NCBI RefSeq assembly: GCF_004363775.1 | Contig: NZ_SNZE01000001.1 | Span: 106,860-170,859, forward strand | Direction of reading: 5' to 3' | From: Hydromonas duriensis | GTDB lineage: Bacteria > Pseudomonadota > Gammaproteobacteria > Burkholderiales > Burkholderiaceae | Length of the DNA stretch: 64,000 nucleotides | In this document: in pieces, positions 53,385 through 62,979 of the stretch | Layout of the letters: each line of letters begins with the position of its first letter | Position numbering within the stretch: position 1 is the first letter of the stretch | The notes under the pieces: generated by a model | What the model was told of the DNA's origin: nothing | Databases searched by the model: none | Seen by the model: only the letters and a program-made list of their open reading frames with translations | Position numbers and translations under genes: made by a program

Positions 53385-56213
53385 TTACTCATATTGACTC
53401 ATAGGGATGCAAGCGCAGAACAAGTTTCTATCGCCATATACATTGTCCACGCGCGCAACGGGAGGCCAGTACTTGCGCGTGCGCAAAGAGCTGACGGGGA
53501 AGGCGGCTTGCTCGCGTGAGTACGCATGCGTCCATTCGTTGCCGCACACCACGGTAGCGGTATGCGGGGCATGCTTAAGTGGATTGTCTTCGGGGCTGAG
53601 TTCGCCGCGCTCCACCTGAGCAATTTCTGCGCGAATGGTTGCCATTGCTTCAATGAAACGGTCCAATTCGGCTAAAGGCTCGCTTTCTGTTGGCTCAATC
53701 ATCAATGTCCCTGGCACAGGAAAACTCATGGTCGGCGCGTGAAAGCCAAAGTCCATCAGACGCTTGGCGATGTCGTCAACGGTAATGCCCGCCGTGTCTT
53801 TGACGCCACGCACATCAACGATACATTCATGAGCCACCAAACCACTTTCAGCTGTGTACAAAATTGGGAAATGCTCGGAGATGCGTTTGGCTAAATAATT
53901 GGCGGATAAAATAGCGACTTTTGAAGCTTCGGTTAAGCCCGCCGCGCCCATCATGGCAATGTACATCCATGTGATTGGCAATACGCCTGCGCTGCCATAA
54001 GGTGCGGCAGACACCGCGCTGATGCCGTTGGCATCACGTTGGTAACCCACAGCATTCAGGTTCGGTAAAAATTCAGCCAAATGCGCAGCGACACAGACAG
54101 GGCCAACACCGGGGCCGCCACCGCCATGAGGAATGGCGAAAGTTTTGTGCAGATTTAAATGAGACACATCGCCGCCGAACTCACCAGGGGCGCATAAACC
54201 GACCATGGCATTCATATTCGCACCGTCCACGTACACTTGACCGCCATGCGCGTGAATGATGTCGCAAATGTCCGTGATGCTTTTTTCAAATACCCCGTGC
54301 GTCGATGGGTAGGTAATCATCAAAGCGGCGAGATGGTCGCTGTGCTGTTCGGCTTTTGCTTTCAAATCCGCCACATCAACGTTGCCGCGTTCATCGCACG
54401 CAACCACAACCACACTCATGCCAACCATCGCGGCAGACGCAGGGTTCGTGCCATGCGCCGATGCGGGAATCAAGCAAATGTTACGGTGCGACTGCCCACG
54501 GCTGGAGTGGTATTTTTGGATGATGAGCAAGCCCGCATACTCACCTTGCGAACCTGCATTCGGTTGTAAGCTTACGGCAGCGTAGCCTGTTGCCGCGACC
54601 AACATCGCCTCAACTTCATGAATCATCGCGCGATAACCGACTGTTTGGCTATTGGGCGCAAAAGGGTGAATCTGGCTGAACTCGGGCCACGTCACAGGCA
54701 GCATTTCCGAAGTCGCGTTCAACTTCATCGTGCATGAACCCAAAGGAATCATCGTGCGGTCAAGCGCGAGGTCTTTGTCGGATAAATCGCGCAAATAACG
54801 CAACATGGCGTGTTCAGAATGATGCGTGTTAAATATAGGATGGGTCAAAAACGCAGATTGGCGTTGTAACGCCGCAGGAACGGTATTCTCATCCAACGGA
54901 GCCCATGTCGCACCGAATAATTTAAGCAACGCTTGAGCATCCGCAACAGTGGTCGTCTCATCCACCGACAGGCCGACATGTTCAGCATCAATCGCCCGCA
55001 GGTTAATTCCAGCCGCCTGCGCCGCTTGATGCAAGGCCGATGCGTCGTTCACCTTCAAGGTCAACGTGTCAAACCAAGTGCCGTTCACCACGCTCACACC
55101 CGTTGATTTCAACGCCGTGGCAATAGAAGAAGTCATGTGATGCACACGTGCACCAATTTTTTTCAAACCATCCGCGCCGTGATACACCGCGTACATGCTC
55201 GCCATAATCGCAAGCAAGGCCTGAGCCGTACAAATATTAGACGTCGCCTTGTCGCGGCGGATATGCTGCTCGCGGGTTTGCAATGCCAAGCGCAAAGCAG
55301 GCGCACCTTGTGCATCCACCGACACACCCACCAAACGACCAGGCATCGAGCGTTTAAACGCATCACGGGTTGCCATAAACGCAGCATGAGGGCCGCCGAA
55401 ACCAAACGGCACGCCAAAACGTTGGGTATTGCCAATCACAATATCCGCACCCCATTCGCCAGGGGCTTTGAGCTGCGTGAGCGCGAGCAAATCCGACGCG
55501 GCGATCACCGCCTTGCCTTGCTCATGAGCCTTTTGAGCCAGCGCACTGTAATCCATCAACGCGCCACTGGCGGCGGGATATTGTACGAGCACCGCGAAAC
55601 AGTCATTCGTCAACGACTCATCGATATTAGCGACCACGCGCACCTCAATATTGAGCGGCAGCGCACGGGTTTGAATCACCTCAAGCGTCTGCGGGAAAAT
55701 ATCTTCCGAGACGTAAAACACATTCGACTTCAACTTGCTGTTGCGCATTGCTAAAGTCATCGCCTCCGCCGCCGCCGTCGCTTCATCGAGCATCGACGCG
55801 TTGGCAATGTCCATCGCGGTCAAATCAATAACCATTTGTTGAAAATTCAACAAGGCTTCCAAACGCCCTTGAGAAATTTCAGGCTGATACGGCGTGTAAG
55901 CCGTATACCAAGCTGGGTTTTCTAACACATTGCGCAAAATCACCGCAGGCGTGTGCGTGCCGTAATAACCTTGGCCGATGAAGCTTTTAAAAACTTTGTT
56001 TTGTGCCGCATGTTCACGCAAGCGAGCCAAAGCGGACTCTTCCGAGAAGCCCGAGCTGAACTCGCCTAACGTCATGTCGCTGCGGCGGATGTTGTCGGGC
56101 ACAACGGCGTTGATGAATGTGTCTAACGACTCAAAACCCAGTGCTTTGAGCATATGGGCTTGGTCAGTGGTGGATGGGGCGGTGTGGCGGGTGGGGAAAG
56201 TGGTTGAGGTCAT
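53385..56213 (-). CDS. gcvP: Glycine dehydrogenase (decarboxylating), P protein
   Basis: 942 residues, a single-chain P protein. The pyridoxal-phosphate lysine lies in [18 protein letters not shown]. The N-terminal half starts with [15 protein letters not shown], and [14 protein letters not shown] is another landmark. It decarboxylates glycine and passes the aminomethyl group to lipoyl-GcvH. The start lies two bases after the stop of the AlbA_2 gene, with AAAGGA inside the end of that gene. It is separated from gcvH and gcvT by two unrelated genes. Confidence 0.97.
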   Translation of the reverse strand: MTSTTFPTRHTAPSTTDQAHMLKALGFESLDTFINAVVPDNIRRSDMTLGEFSSGFSEESALARLREHAAQNKVFKSFIGQGYYGTHTPAVILRNVLENPAWYTAYTPYQPEISQGRLEALLNFQQMVIDLTAMDIANASMLDEATAAAEAMTLAMRNSKLKSNVFYVSEDIFPQTLEVIQTRALPLNIEVRVVANIDESLTNDCFAVLVQYPAASGALMDYSALAQKAHEQGKAVIAASDLLALTQLKAPGEWGADIVIGNTQRFGVPFGFGGPHAAFMATRDAFKRSMPGRLVGVSVDAQGAPALRLALQTREQHIRRDKATSNICTAQALLAIMASMYAVYHGADGLKKIGARVHHMTSSIATALKSTGVSVVNGTWFDTLTLKVNDASALHQAAQAAGINLRAIDAEHVGLSVDETTTVADAQALLKLFGATWAPLDENTVPAALQRQSAFLTHPIFNTHHSEHAMLRYLRDLSDKDLALDRTMIPLGSCTMKLNATSEMLPVTWPEFSQIHPFAPNSQTVGYRAMIHEVEAMLVAATGYAAVSLQPNAGSQGEYAGLLIIQKYHSSRGQSHRNICLIPASAHGTNPASAAMVGMSVVVVACDERGNVDVADLKAKAEQHSDHLAALMITYPSTHGVFEKSITDICDIIHAHGGQVYVDGANMNAMVGLCAPGEFGGDVSHLNLHKTFAIPHGGGGPGVGPVCVAAHLAEFLPNLNAVGYQRDANGISAVSAAPYGSAGVLPITWMYIAMMGAAGLTEASKVAILSANYLAKRISEHFPILYTAESGLVAHECIVDVRGVKDTAGITVDDIAKRLMDFGFHAPTMSFPVPGTLMIEPTESEPLAELDRFIEAMATIRAEIAQVERGELSPEDNPLKHAPHTATVVCGNEWTHAYSREQAAFPVSSLRTRKYWPPVARVDNVYGDRNLFCACIPMSQYE

Positions 56214-56215
56214 GG

Positions 56216-57331
56216 TTAAATTTCCTTTTGATTTTGAAATTCGGTATAAATATCTAGTAGCTCGTAAAATAAACGGTTTTGCTCTTTATTATCCAGAGTA
56301 GGTTCATTGCTTTTAATATTCAACTTCGTCTTTGAAAAGCTAAGGAAGTCTTGTAATTGATTTTCTGATTCAAAAACTGGAATATCAAAATTTTGAGAAG
56401 AAGTGACTCTGTTCAGGTTTTTAGAGTCGTCTCTATCCTTGAAATGATTGAGCATGAAATTGTGAAAACAATATTCGAAACTATCTTTTAAATAATAATA
56501 AATTCGTCCACTGCCAACCGCCGACCAATCTGGGTTGACGATGTTTTTTTTGCCACCATCAAAATTGCAGCACACACACTGGAACAGTTTTGTGTTGTGA
56601 TAGTAAAAAGTCCAGCAGTAAGTGTTATTGCCTGACGTGTATGAATAACCGATTTCACCTCTTGCCCACTCCAGTGTCTCGCAGCCTTGTTCTGCAAATG
56701 CCTCTGTACTTTGAATGGTGAATTCAGGATGATATTTATAATAGAATTTGCCCTCATCATCGTGAGCCCAGTTTTCGGCATCATTCAAATAAAGTCGCAA
56801 TTTCTCCAAAGGGGGCTGGGTTAAGCCGAAACGTTCTCTCCACATTTGCTCAATTTGTTTTGAGTTTGCGGATGAGTTTTGCGGGGTGTTGCTGTCCATT
56901 ACTCGCGAGTAGATGTGATGAGCACGTATGACGACTTGTTTCGAGGGCTGTTTTGGCTCTGTTATGTCTTTGGTTATGTAATATGGCTTGTGTGGCTGAT
57001 TTTTGATTGTCAAAACGTCAATCTCTTTGTCGTCGTATTTGATTGATTTTAAAGAAATATCTGGGTAAAGTTGGTCAGAGAATGACTGGGCTCTAAACGT
57101 GTCAATAAGTTGCGCTTGTGTTTTCCTGTTTTTGCTAGGAACACCAATGACTTCGCCGCTGTTGTTGACGCCATAAATTAAAAAACGGTCGCCTTGATGC
57201 TCGGTATTCGCTAGACAAATAATGTCGTGAATTAATTCTGCATTGTTTGCGTGATGAGACTCTTTGAAGTCCCAATATTGCCCTTCTTTTTTGCTATTAA
57301 TCAACTCTTTAATTGTGTCTTGAAGTTCCAT
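56216..57331 (-). CDS. AlbA_2 (Schlafen-like) domain protein inside the gcv genes
   Basis: 371 residues. The N-terminal domain (about 10-140) has [28 protein letters not shown] and then [10 protein letters not shown], typical of the AlbA_2 putative DNA/RNA-binding domain. The C-terminal 230 residues are not recognised; they are rich in aromatic residues and Asn. The gene is AT-richer than gcvP and has a weak ribosome-binding site. It ends two bases before gcvP, so gcvP may be translated by coupling. AlbA_2 proteins include transcription regulators and defence-associated proteins; which of these applies is unknown. Confidence 0.75.
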   Translation of the reverse strand: MELQDTIKELINSKKEGQYWDFKESHHANNAELIHDIICLANTEHQGDRFLIYGVNNSGEVIGVPSKNRKTQAQLIDTFRAQSFSDQLYPDISLKSIKYDDKEIDVLTIKNQPHKPYYITKDITEPKQPSKQVVIRAHHIYSRVMDSNTPQNSSANSKQIEQMWRERFGLTQPPLEKLRLYLNDAENWAHDDEGKFYYKYHPEFTIQSTEAFAEQGCETLEWARGEIGYSYTSGNNTYCWTFYYHNTKLFQCVCCNFDGGKKNIVNPDWSAVGSGRIYYYLKDSFEYCFHNFMLNHFKDRDDSKNLNRVTSSQNFDIPVFESENQLQDFLSFSKTKLNIKSNEPTLDNKEQNRLFYELLDIYTEFQNQKEI

Positions 57332-57413
57332 TGTTTTGCCAAATATAATGTGCCTAAATTTTTAGGTCACAATAAACGTTTTGTGAATGCCTCACTGCAG
57401 TTTCAAAAAACCT

Positions 57414-57479
57414 CGTCATTGCGGGCTTGACCCGCAATCTCCGTGTATCGGGAGATGCCGTGTCGAGCACGGCATGACG
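57414..57479. repeat. 66-nt cloverleaf-like palindromic element
   Basis: Every base fits a four-way junction. Outer stem: CGTCAT (57414-57419) with ATGACG (57474-57479). Arm 1: TGCGGG-CTTGA-CCCGCA (57420-57436). Arm 2: ATCTCC with GGAGAT (57437-57456). Arm 3: GCCGTG-TCGAG-CACGGC (57457-57473). It lies after the stop of the GIY-YIG gene (minus strand). Its first 28 bases recur inverted at 57924-57951. Confidence 0.8.
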
Positions 57480-57535
57480 CCGTTTAGAGTTGACATGATG
57501 CTGTTTAGGTTTGACATGACGCGGATTGGGGTAGG
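57473..57535. repeat. Three degenerate 21-bp direct repeats
   Basis: Units starting CATGACGCCG (57473), CATGATGCTG (57494) and CATGACGCGG (57515) follow each other at 21-base steps just downstream of the GIY-YIG gene. The first unit overlaps the end of the cloverleaf element. Confidence 0.55.
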
Positions 57536-57551
57536 CGCTGCTTGATGCGAG

Positions 57552-57908
57552 CTAGGTACGGCGCGACGCGGGGTTGGTACCATATGACGCATAGTGTGTT
57601 TTCACTGCATCAATATATTCTTGTGTCACACCAATCGAATCCGCCAAGTCCAGCCAATTTGGGTTCGTTGTCTCAATCAAGTCATTTTTCCATGCTCGTT
57701 TCCAGTTTTTCAGCTGCTTTTCTCGTGTAATCGCATCAATCATTGCATTTGTCGATTCAAAATACACCAATTTATCGACGTTGTATTTTTCGGTAAAGCC
57801 TTTTTGAATCTTGGCTTTGTGTTCTGCGACACGGCGCGTTAAATCGTTGGTGACGCCGATGTAAAGCACCGTGTTGTGTGTATTGCTCATTAAATAAACG
57901 TACGCCAT
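57552..57908 (-). CDS. GIY-YIG nuclease family protein
   Basis: 118 residues. The domain has YVYLMSN then VLYIGVTNDLTRRVAEHK with the catalytic Tyr/Arg, and the Glu in FESTNAMIDAITREKQLKNWKR. It is one of the short single-domain GIY-YIG proteins, close to the YhbQ/UPF0213 type. The last ten residues (around YGTNPASRRT) are read from the adjoining repeat zone. AAGG precedes the ATG. It sits between gcvH and the AlbA_2 gene and is flanked by inverted repeats. DNA cleavage activity is likely by family but not proven. Confidence 0.88.
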   Translation of the reverse strand: MAYVYLMSNTHNTVLYIGVTNDLTRRVAEHKAKIQKGFTEKYNVDKLVYFESTNAMIDAITREKQLKNWKRAWKNDLIETTNPNWLDLADSIGVTQEYIDAVKTHYASYGTNPASRRT

Positions 57909-57923
57909 AGTTGCCTTGGTTGG

Positions 57924-57951
57924 GGAGATTGCGGGTCAAGCCCGCAATGAC
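57924..57951 (-). repeat. 28-bp inverted copy of the cloverleaf element's first part
   Basis: On the minus strand it reads GTCATTGCGGGCTTGACC and continues to ATCTCC, identical to 57415-57442. It ends 15 bases upstream of the GIY-YIG start codon, so the rest of the cloverleaf is missing here. Confidence 0.85.
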
Positions 57952-57979
57952 TCGTGTGCAGTCATGACGAGGGTTTCAT

Positions 57980-58348
57980 TTAACCATTCTGTGCTTCGTA
58001 ATCCGCTTCACTCAACAGACCATCCAACTCAGCCGCATTGCTCGGCGCGATTTTAAATAACCATGCGTCATACGGTTTTTCGTTGACTTGTTCGGGCGTG
58101 TCGGCAATCGCATCGTTGCGCGCGGTGATGGTGCCGCTGATGGGGGCGTAAATGTCGCTGGCGGCTTTGACTGATTCGACGACGGCGACGTTTTCAGTGG
58201 CGTTGACTTGACGGCCAACTTCGGGCAATTCGAGAAAAACGATGTCGCCAAGTGCTTCTTGTGCGTGGTTGGAGATGCCTACAGTGACGGTGCCGTCGGT
58301 TTCGAGGCGTGCCCATTCGTGGCTGGCGGCGAATTTGAGTGTGCTCAT
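57980..58348 (-). CDS. gcvH: Glycine cleavage system H protein
   Basis: 122 residues from the ATG with an AGGAG site; a frame 12 codons longer is open upstream but lacks that site. The lipoyl-lysine is Lys61 in ESVKAASD. GcvH carries the aminomethyl group from GcvP to GcvT on its lipoyl arm. It lies 101 bp after gcvT in the same direction. Confidence 0.96.
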   Translation of the reverse strand: MSTLKFAASHEWARLETDGTVTVGISNHAQEALGDIVFLELPEVGRQVNATENVAVVESVKAASDIYAPISGTITARNDAIADTPEQVNEKPYDAWLFKIAPSNAAELDGLLSEADYEAQNG

Positions 58349-58449
58349 GTTGTTGCTCCTAAAGGTAGGGTGGGCATCGCCCACCGTTGTGAATGTGTTT
58401 TGCTTGTACAGGCTGTGTATTGCCTGTTGCGCGAATCGTGTGTTTGTGG

Positions 58450-59559
58450 TCAGACCGCGATGATTTTACCATTGCGTACAAATGGCATTTTTACTACTTT
58501 TGCGTTGAGTGCTTTGTCGCGGATGATGACTTGTACGGTGTCGCCAATCGTCACGCCCAGCGGCAGGCGGGCAAAAGCGATGGATTGTTGCATGGTCGGG
58601 CTGAATGTGCCGCTGGTGGTTTCGCCTTCACCGTGGGCGGTTTTGACGGTTTGGTGACTGCGCAGAATGCCTTTGTCTTGCAAAATCAGACCGACGAGTT
58701 GCGCGGTGGCACCGTGGCTTAATGCGGTTTTACCGATGAAGTCGCGCTCGGATTGTAAATCGACGGTCCATGCCAAGCCTGAGTTGAGCGGGTTGACTGT
58801 TTCGTCCATGTCTTGACCGTATAAGTTCATGCCTGCTTCGAGGCGCAGTGTGTCTCGTGCGCCTAAACCTGCGGGGCGAACGCCTTGTTCGGCGAGTTGT
58901 TGCCACACGGTCGCTGCGATGGTGGCTGGTACGGCGATTTCAAAACCGTCTTCGCCTGTGTAACCTGTACGCGCGACCATCCATTCACCATGTTCGTGTT
59001 CGATACGGGCGGCGTTGAATGGTTTGAGCTGTTCAGATGGGGCTTGTGTGAAAGGGAATGCGGCCCAAACTTTGGCGCGGGCATTCGGGCCTTGAACGGC
59101 GATGAGTGCAAAATCAGGGCGCGGGTTGATGTTGAGTCCAAACTCGCCGACGGCGTTTTGTTCATTCAACCATTCAATGTCTTTGTCGGCCGTGCCCGCG
59201 TTGACCACGAGGCGAAAGAAGTCTTCGCTGAAATAGTAGACGATGAGGTCATCAATTACCCCGCCTTCTGGGCGCAGCATGCATGAATATAAGGCTTTGC
59301 CTGAGATTTGGAGTTTATCGACGTTGTTGGCAAGGAGGTAGCGTAAAAAATCACGCGTTTTGTCGCCAGTGATGTCGACCACTCGCATGTGCGAGACGTC
59401 AAACATGCCCGCATCGCCGCGCACTGCATGATGTTCTTCGATTTGCGAGCCATAGTTGACGGGCATGTCCCAGCCGCCAAAGTCAACCATGCGTGCATGT
59501 GCAGCCAGGTGAGTGGAGTGTAAAACTGTTTGTTTTAAAGCAGAAATAGCAGAAGTCAT
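58450..59559 (-). CDS. gcvT: Glycine cleavage system T protein (aminomethyltransferase)
   Basis: 369 residues. Landmarks are [24 protein letters not shown] near residue 24, GMFDVSHM and [12 protein letters not shown] (folate-binding domain). It transfers the methylene group from lipoyl-GcvH to tetrahydrofolate and frees ammonia. It is the first gene after the glycine riboswitch, so the whole gcv unit is probably glycine-induced. Confidence 0.96.
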   Translation of the reverse strand: MTSAISALKQTVLHSTHLAAHARMVDFGGWDMPVNYGSQIEEHHAVRGDAGMFDVSHMRVVDITGDKTRDFLRYLLANNVDKLQISGKALYSCMLRPEGGVIDDLIVYYFSEDFFRLVVNAGTADKDIEWLNEQNAVGEFGLNINPRPDFALIAVQGPNARAKVWAAFPFTQAPSEQLKPFNAARIEHEHGEWMVARTGYTGEDGFEIAVPATIAATVWQQLAEQGVRPAGLGARDTLRLEAGMNLYGQDMDETVNPLNSGLAWTVDLQSERDFIGKTALSHGATAQLVGLILQDKGILRSHQTVKTAHGEGETTSGTFSPTMQQSIAFARLPLGVTIGDTVQVIIRDKALNAKVVKMPFVRNGKIIAV

Positions 59560-59611
59560 GAGGTGGCATCCCGGGAAAGTCTATACGGCGTAGACTTGTT
59601 TTTAAAATCCC

Positions 59612-59814
59612 GTTCTGTCCTTGATACCTGAGAGATTGTGGCAAAACGATGTTTTGCGCGCCCCTTCGGTGGTCGGCGACATGCAACGTTGACGTGATGT
59701 GCGACGCTCTCCAGAATAATATAAAGCTGCTTGCTAGTCCTTTTGCCTGAGAGTTTTTGGGTGTTCACCTTCGGCGACTGTCCTTTATTTTGCTTGGACA
59801 ATTCTCTCCTAACA
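59612..59814 (-). ncRNA. Tandem glycine riboswitch upstream of gcvT
   Basis: On the minus strand two aptamers follow each other. The first begins AGGAGAGAAT (about 59812), has CGCCGAAGG and ends CTCTCAGGCAAAAGGAC (about 59737). The second begins CTGGAGAGC (about 59713), contains ACCGAAGGGG and ends ATCTCTCAGGTATCAAGGAC (about 59616). These are the conserved glycine aptamer elements. The tandem form usually switches gcv genes on when glycine is high. About 50 bases follow before gcvT; no clear terminator stem is seen there, so control may act at translation. Confidence 0.92.
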
Positions 59815-59815
59815 A

Positions 59816-60198
59816 GAGGCCACACTTTACGAGTAAAAGGAGTGAAAGTCAAGAAAGGCAAATCAAGCCTAATTAAGATAAACAGGTTGGATTCGTTTAT
59901 ATGTGGCTTGTCAGGCATGCGGTAGAGATATGATAGGGATATGATATGTCTTAAAAAAAATAGCTGATAAATCGTGAATATTCAGACACAACCGCTTTTA
60001 ATCGCTTTTCGTTCTTTGTTTGTGTTGTGGCTGCTTTAAAAATTTAAATTAGAGCTGTAAAATTTGATGAAATCAGGCAAGAATTCATGTACGATTCAAA
60101 AGTTGCAGTGTGTAAAACATATTTTAATCACAATATAAAACCAGATTAAATCCTGATGAAAACCACGGCTTAATCAATTGACACCAAAGGAGTTTCAC
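59816..60198. promoter_or_regulatory. Region between glycine riboswitch and BMP gene
   Basis: About 380 bp, AT-rich toward the right end, without a gene. It must hold the leftward promoter of the gcv unit and the rightward promoter of the BMP-type ABC genes. No single promoter stands out. Minus-strand frames that run through the riboswitch are not genes. Confidence 0.5.
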
Positions 60199-61215
60199 AT
60201 GAAGAAGAATATTTTATTACTTTCAGCTTTTGCTGCATTGACCTTGGCCGCTTGCGGTGCTAAGGATAAAAACAAAGATGCAGCATCTGATGCTAAAGCC
60301 GAAGGTCGTCGCCCAGCGATTATTTTTGATGCGGGTGGCAAGTTTGATAAATCATTTAACGAATCAGCTTATAACGGTGCGGAAGCCTTTAAAAAAGAAA
60401 CGGGTAAAAGCTACATGGATTTTGAGCTGAAAAACCCAACGGAGCTTGAAGGTGTTTTGCGTAAAATGGCGCAACGTGGGGGCGACCCTATCGTGACATT
60501 GGGATTTAATAGCTCTGAAGCCTTGGGCAAAATTGCCAAAGAGTTGCCCAAATCAAATTTTGTACTTGTCGATTCAGAAGTGAAAGAACCTAACGTAAAG
60601 TCAATTTTGTTCCGTGAAGAAGAAGGCTCATTCGTGGTCGGTGCATTGGCGGCGATGAAATCTGCTTCTGGTAAAGTTGGTTTCATTGGCGGGATGGATA
60701 TTCCTGTGATTCGTAAGTTCTCTTGTGGTTTTGAACAAGGCGCGAAATACGTTAATCCTAAAGCTGAAGTCATCGCCAGCACGGTCGGCACGACGGGCGA
60801 GGCTTGGAACAATCCGACGAAAGGTGGCGAGTTAGCAAAAGCGCAGTTTGACCGTGGTGTGGATGTGGTTTTTGCTGCTGCAGGTGGCACGGGTAATGGT
60901 GTGTATCAAGCGGCTAAAGACAACAAAAAATTCGCGATTGGTGTAGACAGCAACCAAAATCACCTTTTTCCTGGCACGATGCTCACCTCAATGGTTAAAC
61001 GCGTTGATGTGGCTGTGAAAAAAGCCTTTACTGATGCAGCCTCAGGCCAATTTGCGGGCGGTACTGTGTCATTGGGCTTGGCTGAAAATGGTGTGGATTG
61101 GGCAGATGATGAAAATAATAAGAGCTTAATCACTGCAGATATGCGCACTAAAGTGACGCAAATCAAAAAAGACATTGTGGATGGTAAAATTAAAATCGCT
61201 TGCGACGGTAAATAA
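60199..61215 (+). CDS. BMP family ABC transporter lipoprotein
   Basis: 338 residues. Signal peptide with lipobox LAAC and lipid-modified Cys19. The mature part has the BMP/PnrA pattern: GGKFDKSFNESAYNGAEAFK near residue 45, GFIGGMDIPVIRKFSCGFEQGA near residue 165 and AAGGTGNGVYQAAK near residue 230. Homologues bind purine nucleosides, so it is probably the substrate-binding part of a nucleoside importer with the ATPase and permease that follow. AGGAG precedes the ATG; a hairpin separates it from the ATPase gene. Confidence 0.92.
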   Translation: MKKNILLLSAFAALTLAACGAKDKNKDAASDAKAEGRRPAIIFDAGGKFDKSFNESAYNGAEAFKKETGKSYMDFELKNPTELEGVLRKMAQRGGDPIVTLGFNSSEALGKIAKELPKSNFVLVDSEVKEPNVKSILFREEEGSFVVGALAAMKSASGKVGFIGGMDIPVIRKFSCGFEQGAKYVNPKAEVIASTVGTTGEAWNNPTKGGELAKAQFDRGVDVVFAAAGGTGNGVYQAAKDNKKFAIGVDSNQNHLFPGTMLTSMVKRVDVAVKKAFTDAASGQFAGGTVSLGLAENGVDWADDENNKSLITADMRTKVTQIKKDIVDGKIKIACDGK

Positions 61216-61233
61216 GCCCGCCCACTTACAATG

Positions 61234-61265
61234 AGCAAAAGCCAATTCGTTGGCTTTTGCTTTAT
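61234..61265 (+). terminator. Hairpin with TTCG loop after BMP gene
   Basis: AGCAAAAGCCAA (61234-61245) and TTGGCTTTTGCT (61250-61261) form a 12-bp stem with a TTCG tetraloop and an interrupted T tail. It probably stops part of transcription, so that the binding protein is made in excess over the ATPase and permease. Confidence 0.7.
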
Positions 61266-61411
61266 TATTTTATGAATCTAAAAATAGTAATGACGTTTAC
61301 CTTAAAGTAATGCCGATAAGGCATTGCGAGGGGCTGCGTCGTTCAAACAATCTTTATATTTGAGGTCAGGGCTGCTGTTGACCTTAGGTTTTGAATATAC
61401 TCGGAGCTGCG

Positions 61412-62977
61412 ATGTCCAATACACTAAAACAAAAATCATCCGAGGCCATGGCTGTCGAGATGCGACACATCAACAAACGTTTTGGAGCGGTGTGGGCAAA
61501 TCGAGATATTGATTTATCAATTCCTAAAGCGACCATTCACGGCATTATTGGTGAAAATGGCGCAGGTAAATCAACGTTGATGTCTGTCTTATACGGATTT
61601 TATGAAGCTGATTCAGGTGACATTTTAATTAATGGGCAGGCGGTACGAATCGCTAATTCAACTCAAGCCATTGCCAAAGGCGTTGGCATGGTGCATCAGC
61701 ACTTTATGTTAGTTGAGCCGTTGACTGCCTTAGAAAATATTTTACTTGGGGCGGAAGATTCATGGTCTTTGGACGCTTCTAAAACCAAAGCCCGTGAAAA
61801 GCTGGCGGCGATTTCAAAGCAATTTGGCTTGGAAGTGCCCTTAGATGAGCCTGTTGGCGATTTGGCGGTTGGCGTGCAACAGCGGGTGGAAATTCTTAAG
61901 GCGTTGTATCGCCGTGCCAATATTTTGATACTTGACGAACCTACGGGCGTATTGACACCACAAGAGGCGGATCAACTGTTTGATGTGTTGCGCGACTTGC
62001 GAGAGCAAGGCGTGACGGTGCTCATCATTACGCATAAGCTCCGTGAAATTATGGACGTTACGGACAATGTGTCGGTCATGCGCAGCGGTCAAATGGTCGC
62101 GCATCGCAAAACCAGTGACACCAGTGCTGAAGAGCTTGCTGAGTTGATGGTGGGTCGTCCTGTGGCTAAAGAGTTGCCGAAAGGTGCGACTGACCAGTCT
62201 CAAGTGTATTTGTCCGTTAAAAACCTGTCTTATACCGATGTCAAAGGCATTCAGCGTTTAAAAAACGTGTCGTTTGAATTACGCTCGGGCGAGATTGTTG
62301 GCTTGGCGGGAGTATCGGGCAATGGTCAAACCGAGCTTTTGAAAATTTTATCGGGTGAGATGCGCGGCACAAGCGGTACGATAGACTTCGTTGCCGATGG
62401 TCAACCTGAATATACTTGCCAAACGTGGCCACATCCCAAAGCGTTGCGCCAGCTTGGCGTGGCTCATATCCCCGAGGATAGGATTGGACAGGGTTTGCTG
62501 AAAAATTTCAGTATGGCCGAGTCGTCTATCTTGGGCTATCACCACGACGTTTCAATTGGCTCTCGTTTTACACTCAGCGTGCAAAAAATTCGAGACACGG
62601 CCTTGCGACTCATTAAAGCGTTTGATGTGCGCCCAGGCTTGCCTGAGATTCGTTCTGCGAATATGTCGGGCGGTAATCAACAAAAACTCATCATTGCCCG
62701 TGAAATGACGCGCGAACCCAAAGTGCTTTTGGTTGGGCAGCCGACGCGTGGTGTCGATATTGGCGCGATAGAGTTGATTTATAAAGAGCTGGTTAAGGCT
62801 CGTGATGCAGGAGCCGCGATTTTGGTGGTTTCGGTCGAATTGGATGAGGTACTGACCTTGTCGGATCGAATTTTGGTGATGAACCAAGGTCAACTGACGG
62901 GTGAGCTCAAAGCGGCCGATGCAGACCCTAGAACCATTGGCATGATGATGGCCAGTTCAGATGCGATGAAAGTGTAA
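61412..62977 (+). CDS. ABC transporter ATP-binding protein (two ATPase domains)
   Basis: 521 residues. The N-terminal domain has Walker A GENGAGKST (47-55) and Walker B ILILDEPTGVL. The second domain starts with GVSGNGQTELLK, with the altered Walker A common in sugar and nucleoside importers, and has MSGGNQQKLIIAREM and LLVGQPTRGVDIGA. The layout equals YufO/RbsA-like double ATPases. Start ATG 61412 has CGGAG upstream. It follows the BMP gene and precedes the permease by two bases. Confidence 0.93.
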   Translation: MSNTLKQKSSEAMAVEMRHINKRFGAVWANRDIDLSIPKATIHGIIGENGAGKSTLMSVLYGFYEADSGDILINGQAVRIANSTQAIAKGVGMVHQHFMLVEPLTALENILLGAEDSWSLDASKTKAREKLAAISKQFGLEVPLDEPVGDLAVGVQQRVEILKALYRRANILILDEPTGVLTPQEADQLFDVLRDLREQGVTVLIITHKLREIMDVTDNVSVMRSGQMVAHRKTSDTSAEELAELMVGRPVAKELPKGATDQSQVYLSVKNLSYTDVKGIQRLKNVSFELRSGEIVGLAGVSGNGQTELLKILSGEMRGTSGTIDFVADGQPEYTCQTWPHPKALRQLGVAHIPEDRIGQGLLKNFSMAESSILGYHHDVSIGSRFTLSVQKIRDTALRLIKAFDVRPGLPEIRSANMSGGNQQKLIIAREMTREPKVLLVGQPTRGVDIGAIELIYKELVKARDAGAAILVVSVELDEVLTLSDRILVMNQGQLTGELKAADADPRTIGMMMASSDAMKV

Positions 62978-62979
62978 TC

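Larger units (their letters stand above)
57415..57951. mobile_element. Putative unit with 28-bp terminal inverted repeats around a GIY-YIG gene
   Basis: Bases 57415-57442 and the reverse complement of 57924-57951 are identical over 28 bases, and their outer ends both read GTCATTGCGGG inward. Between them lies only the GIY-YIG gene. A dinucleotide TC is found just outside both ends, which could be a target duplication but may be chance. This could be a nuclease-carried mobile or REP-type unit; no transposase is present. Inference. Confidence 0.5.

Noticed and set aside
55137-55754. Plus-strand frame of 205 codons opposite gcvP
   Set aside because: gcvP is certain here; the antisense product is Arg/His-rich and not family-like.
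57414-57479. tRNA gene
   Set aside because: The cloverleaf lacks a T-loop sequence, an anticodon stem of the right size and an acceptor of 7 bp; the arms are simple hairpins.
59556-59918. Minus-strand coding frame of 120 codons
   Set aside because: It runs through the tandem glycine riboswitch, which explains the conservation of this stretch.
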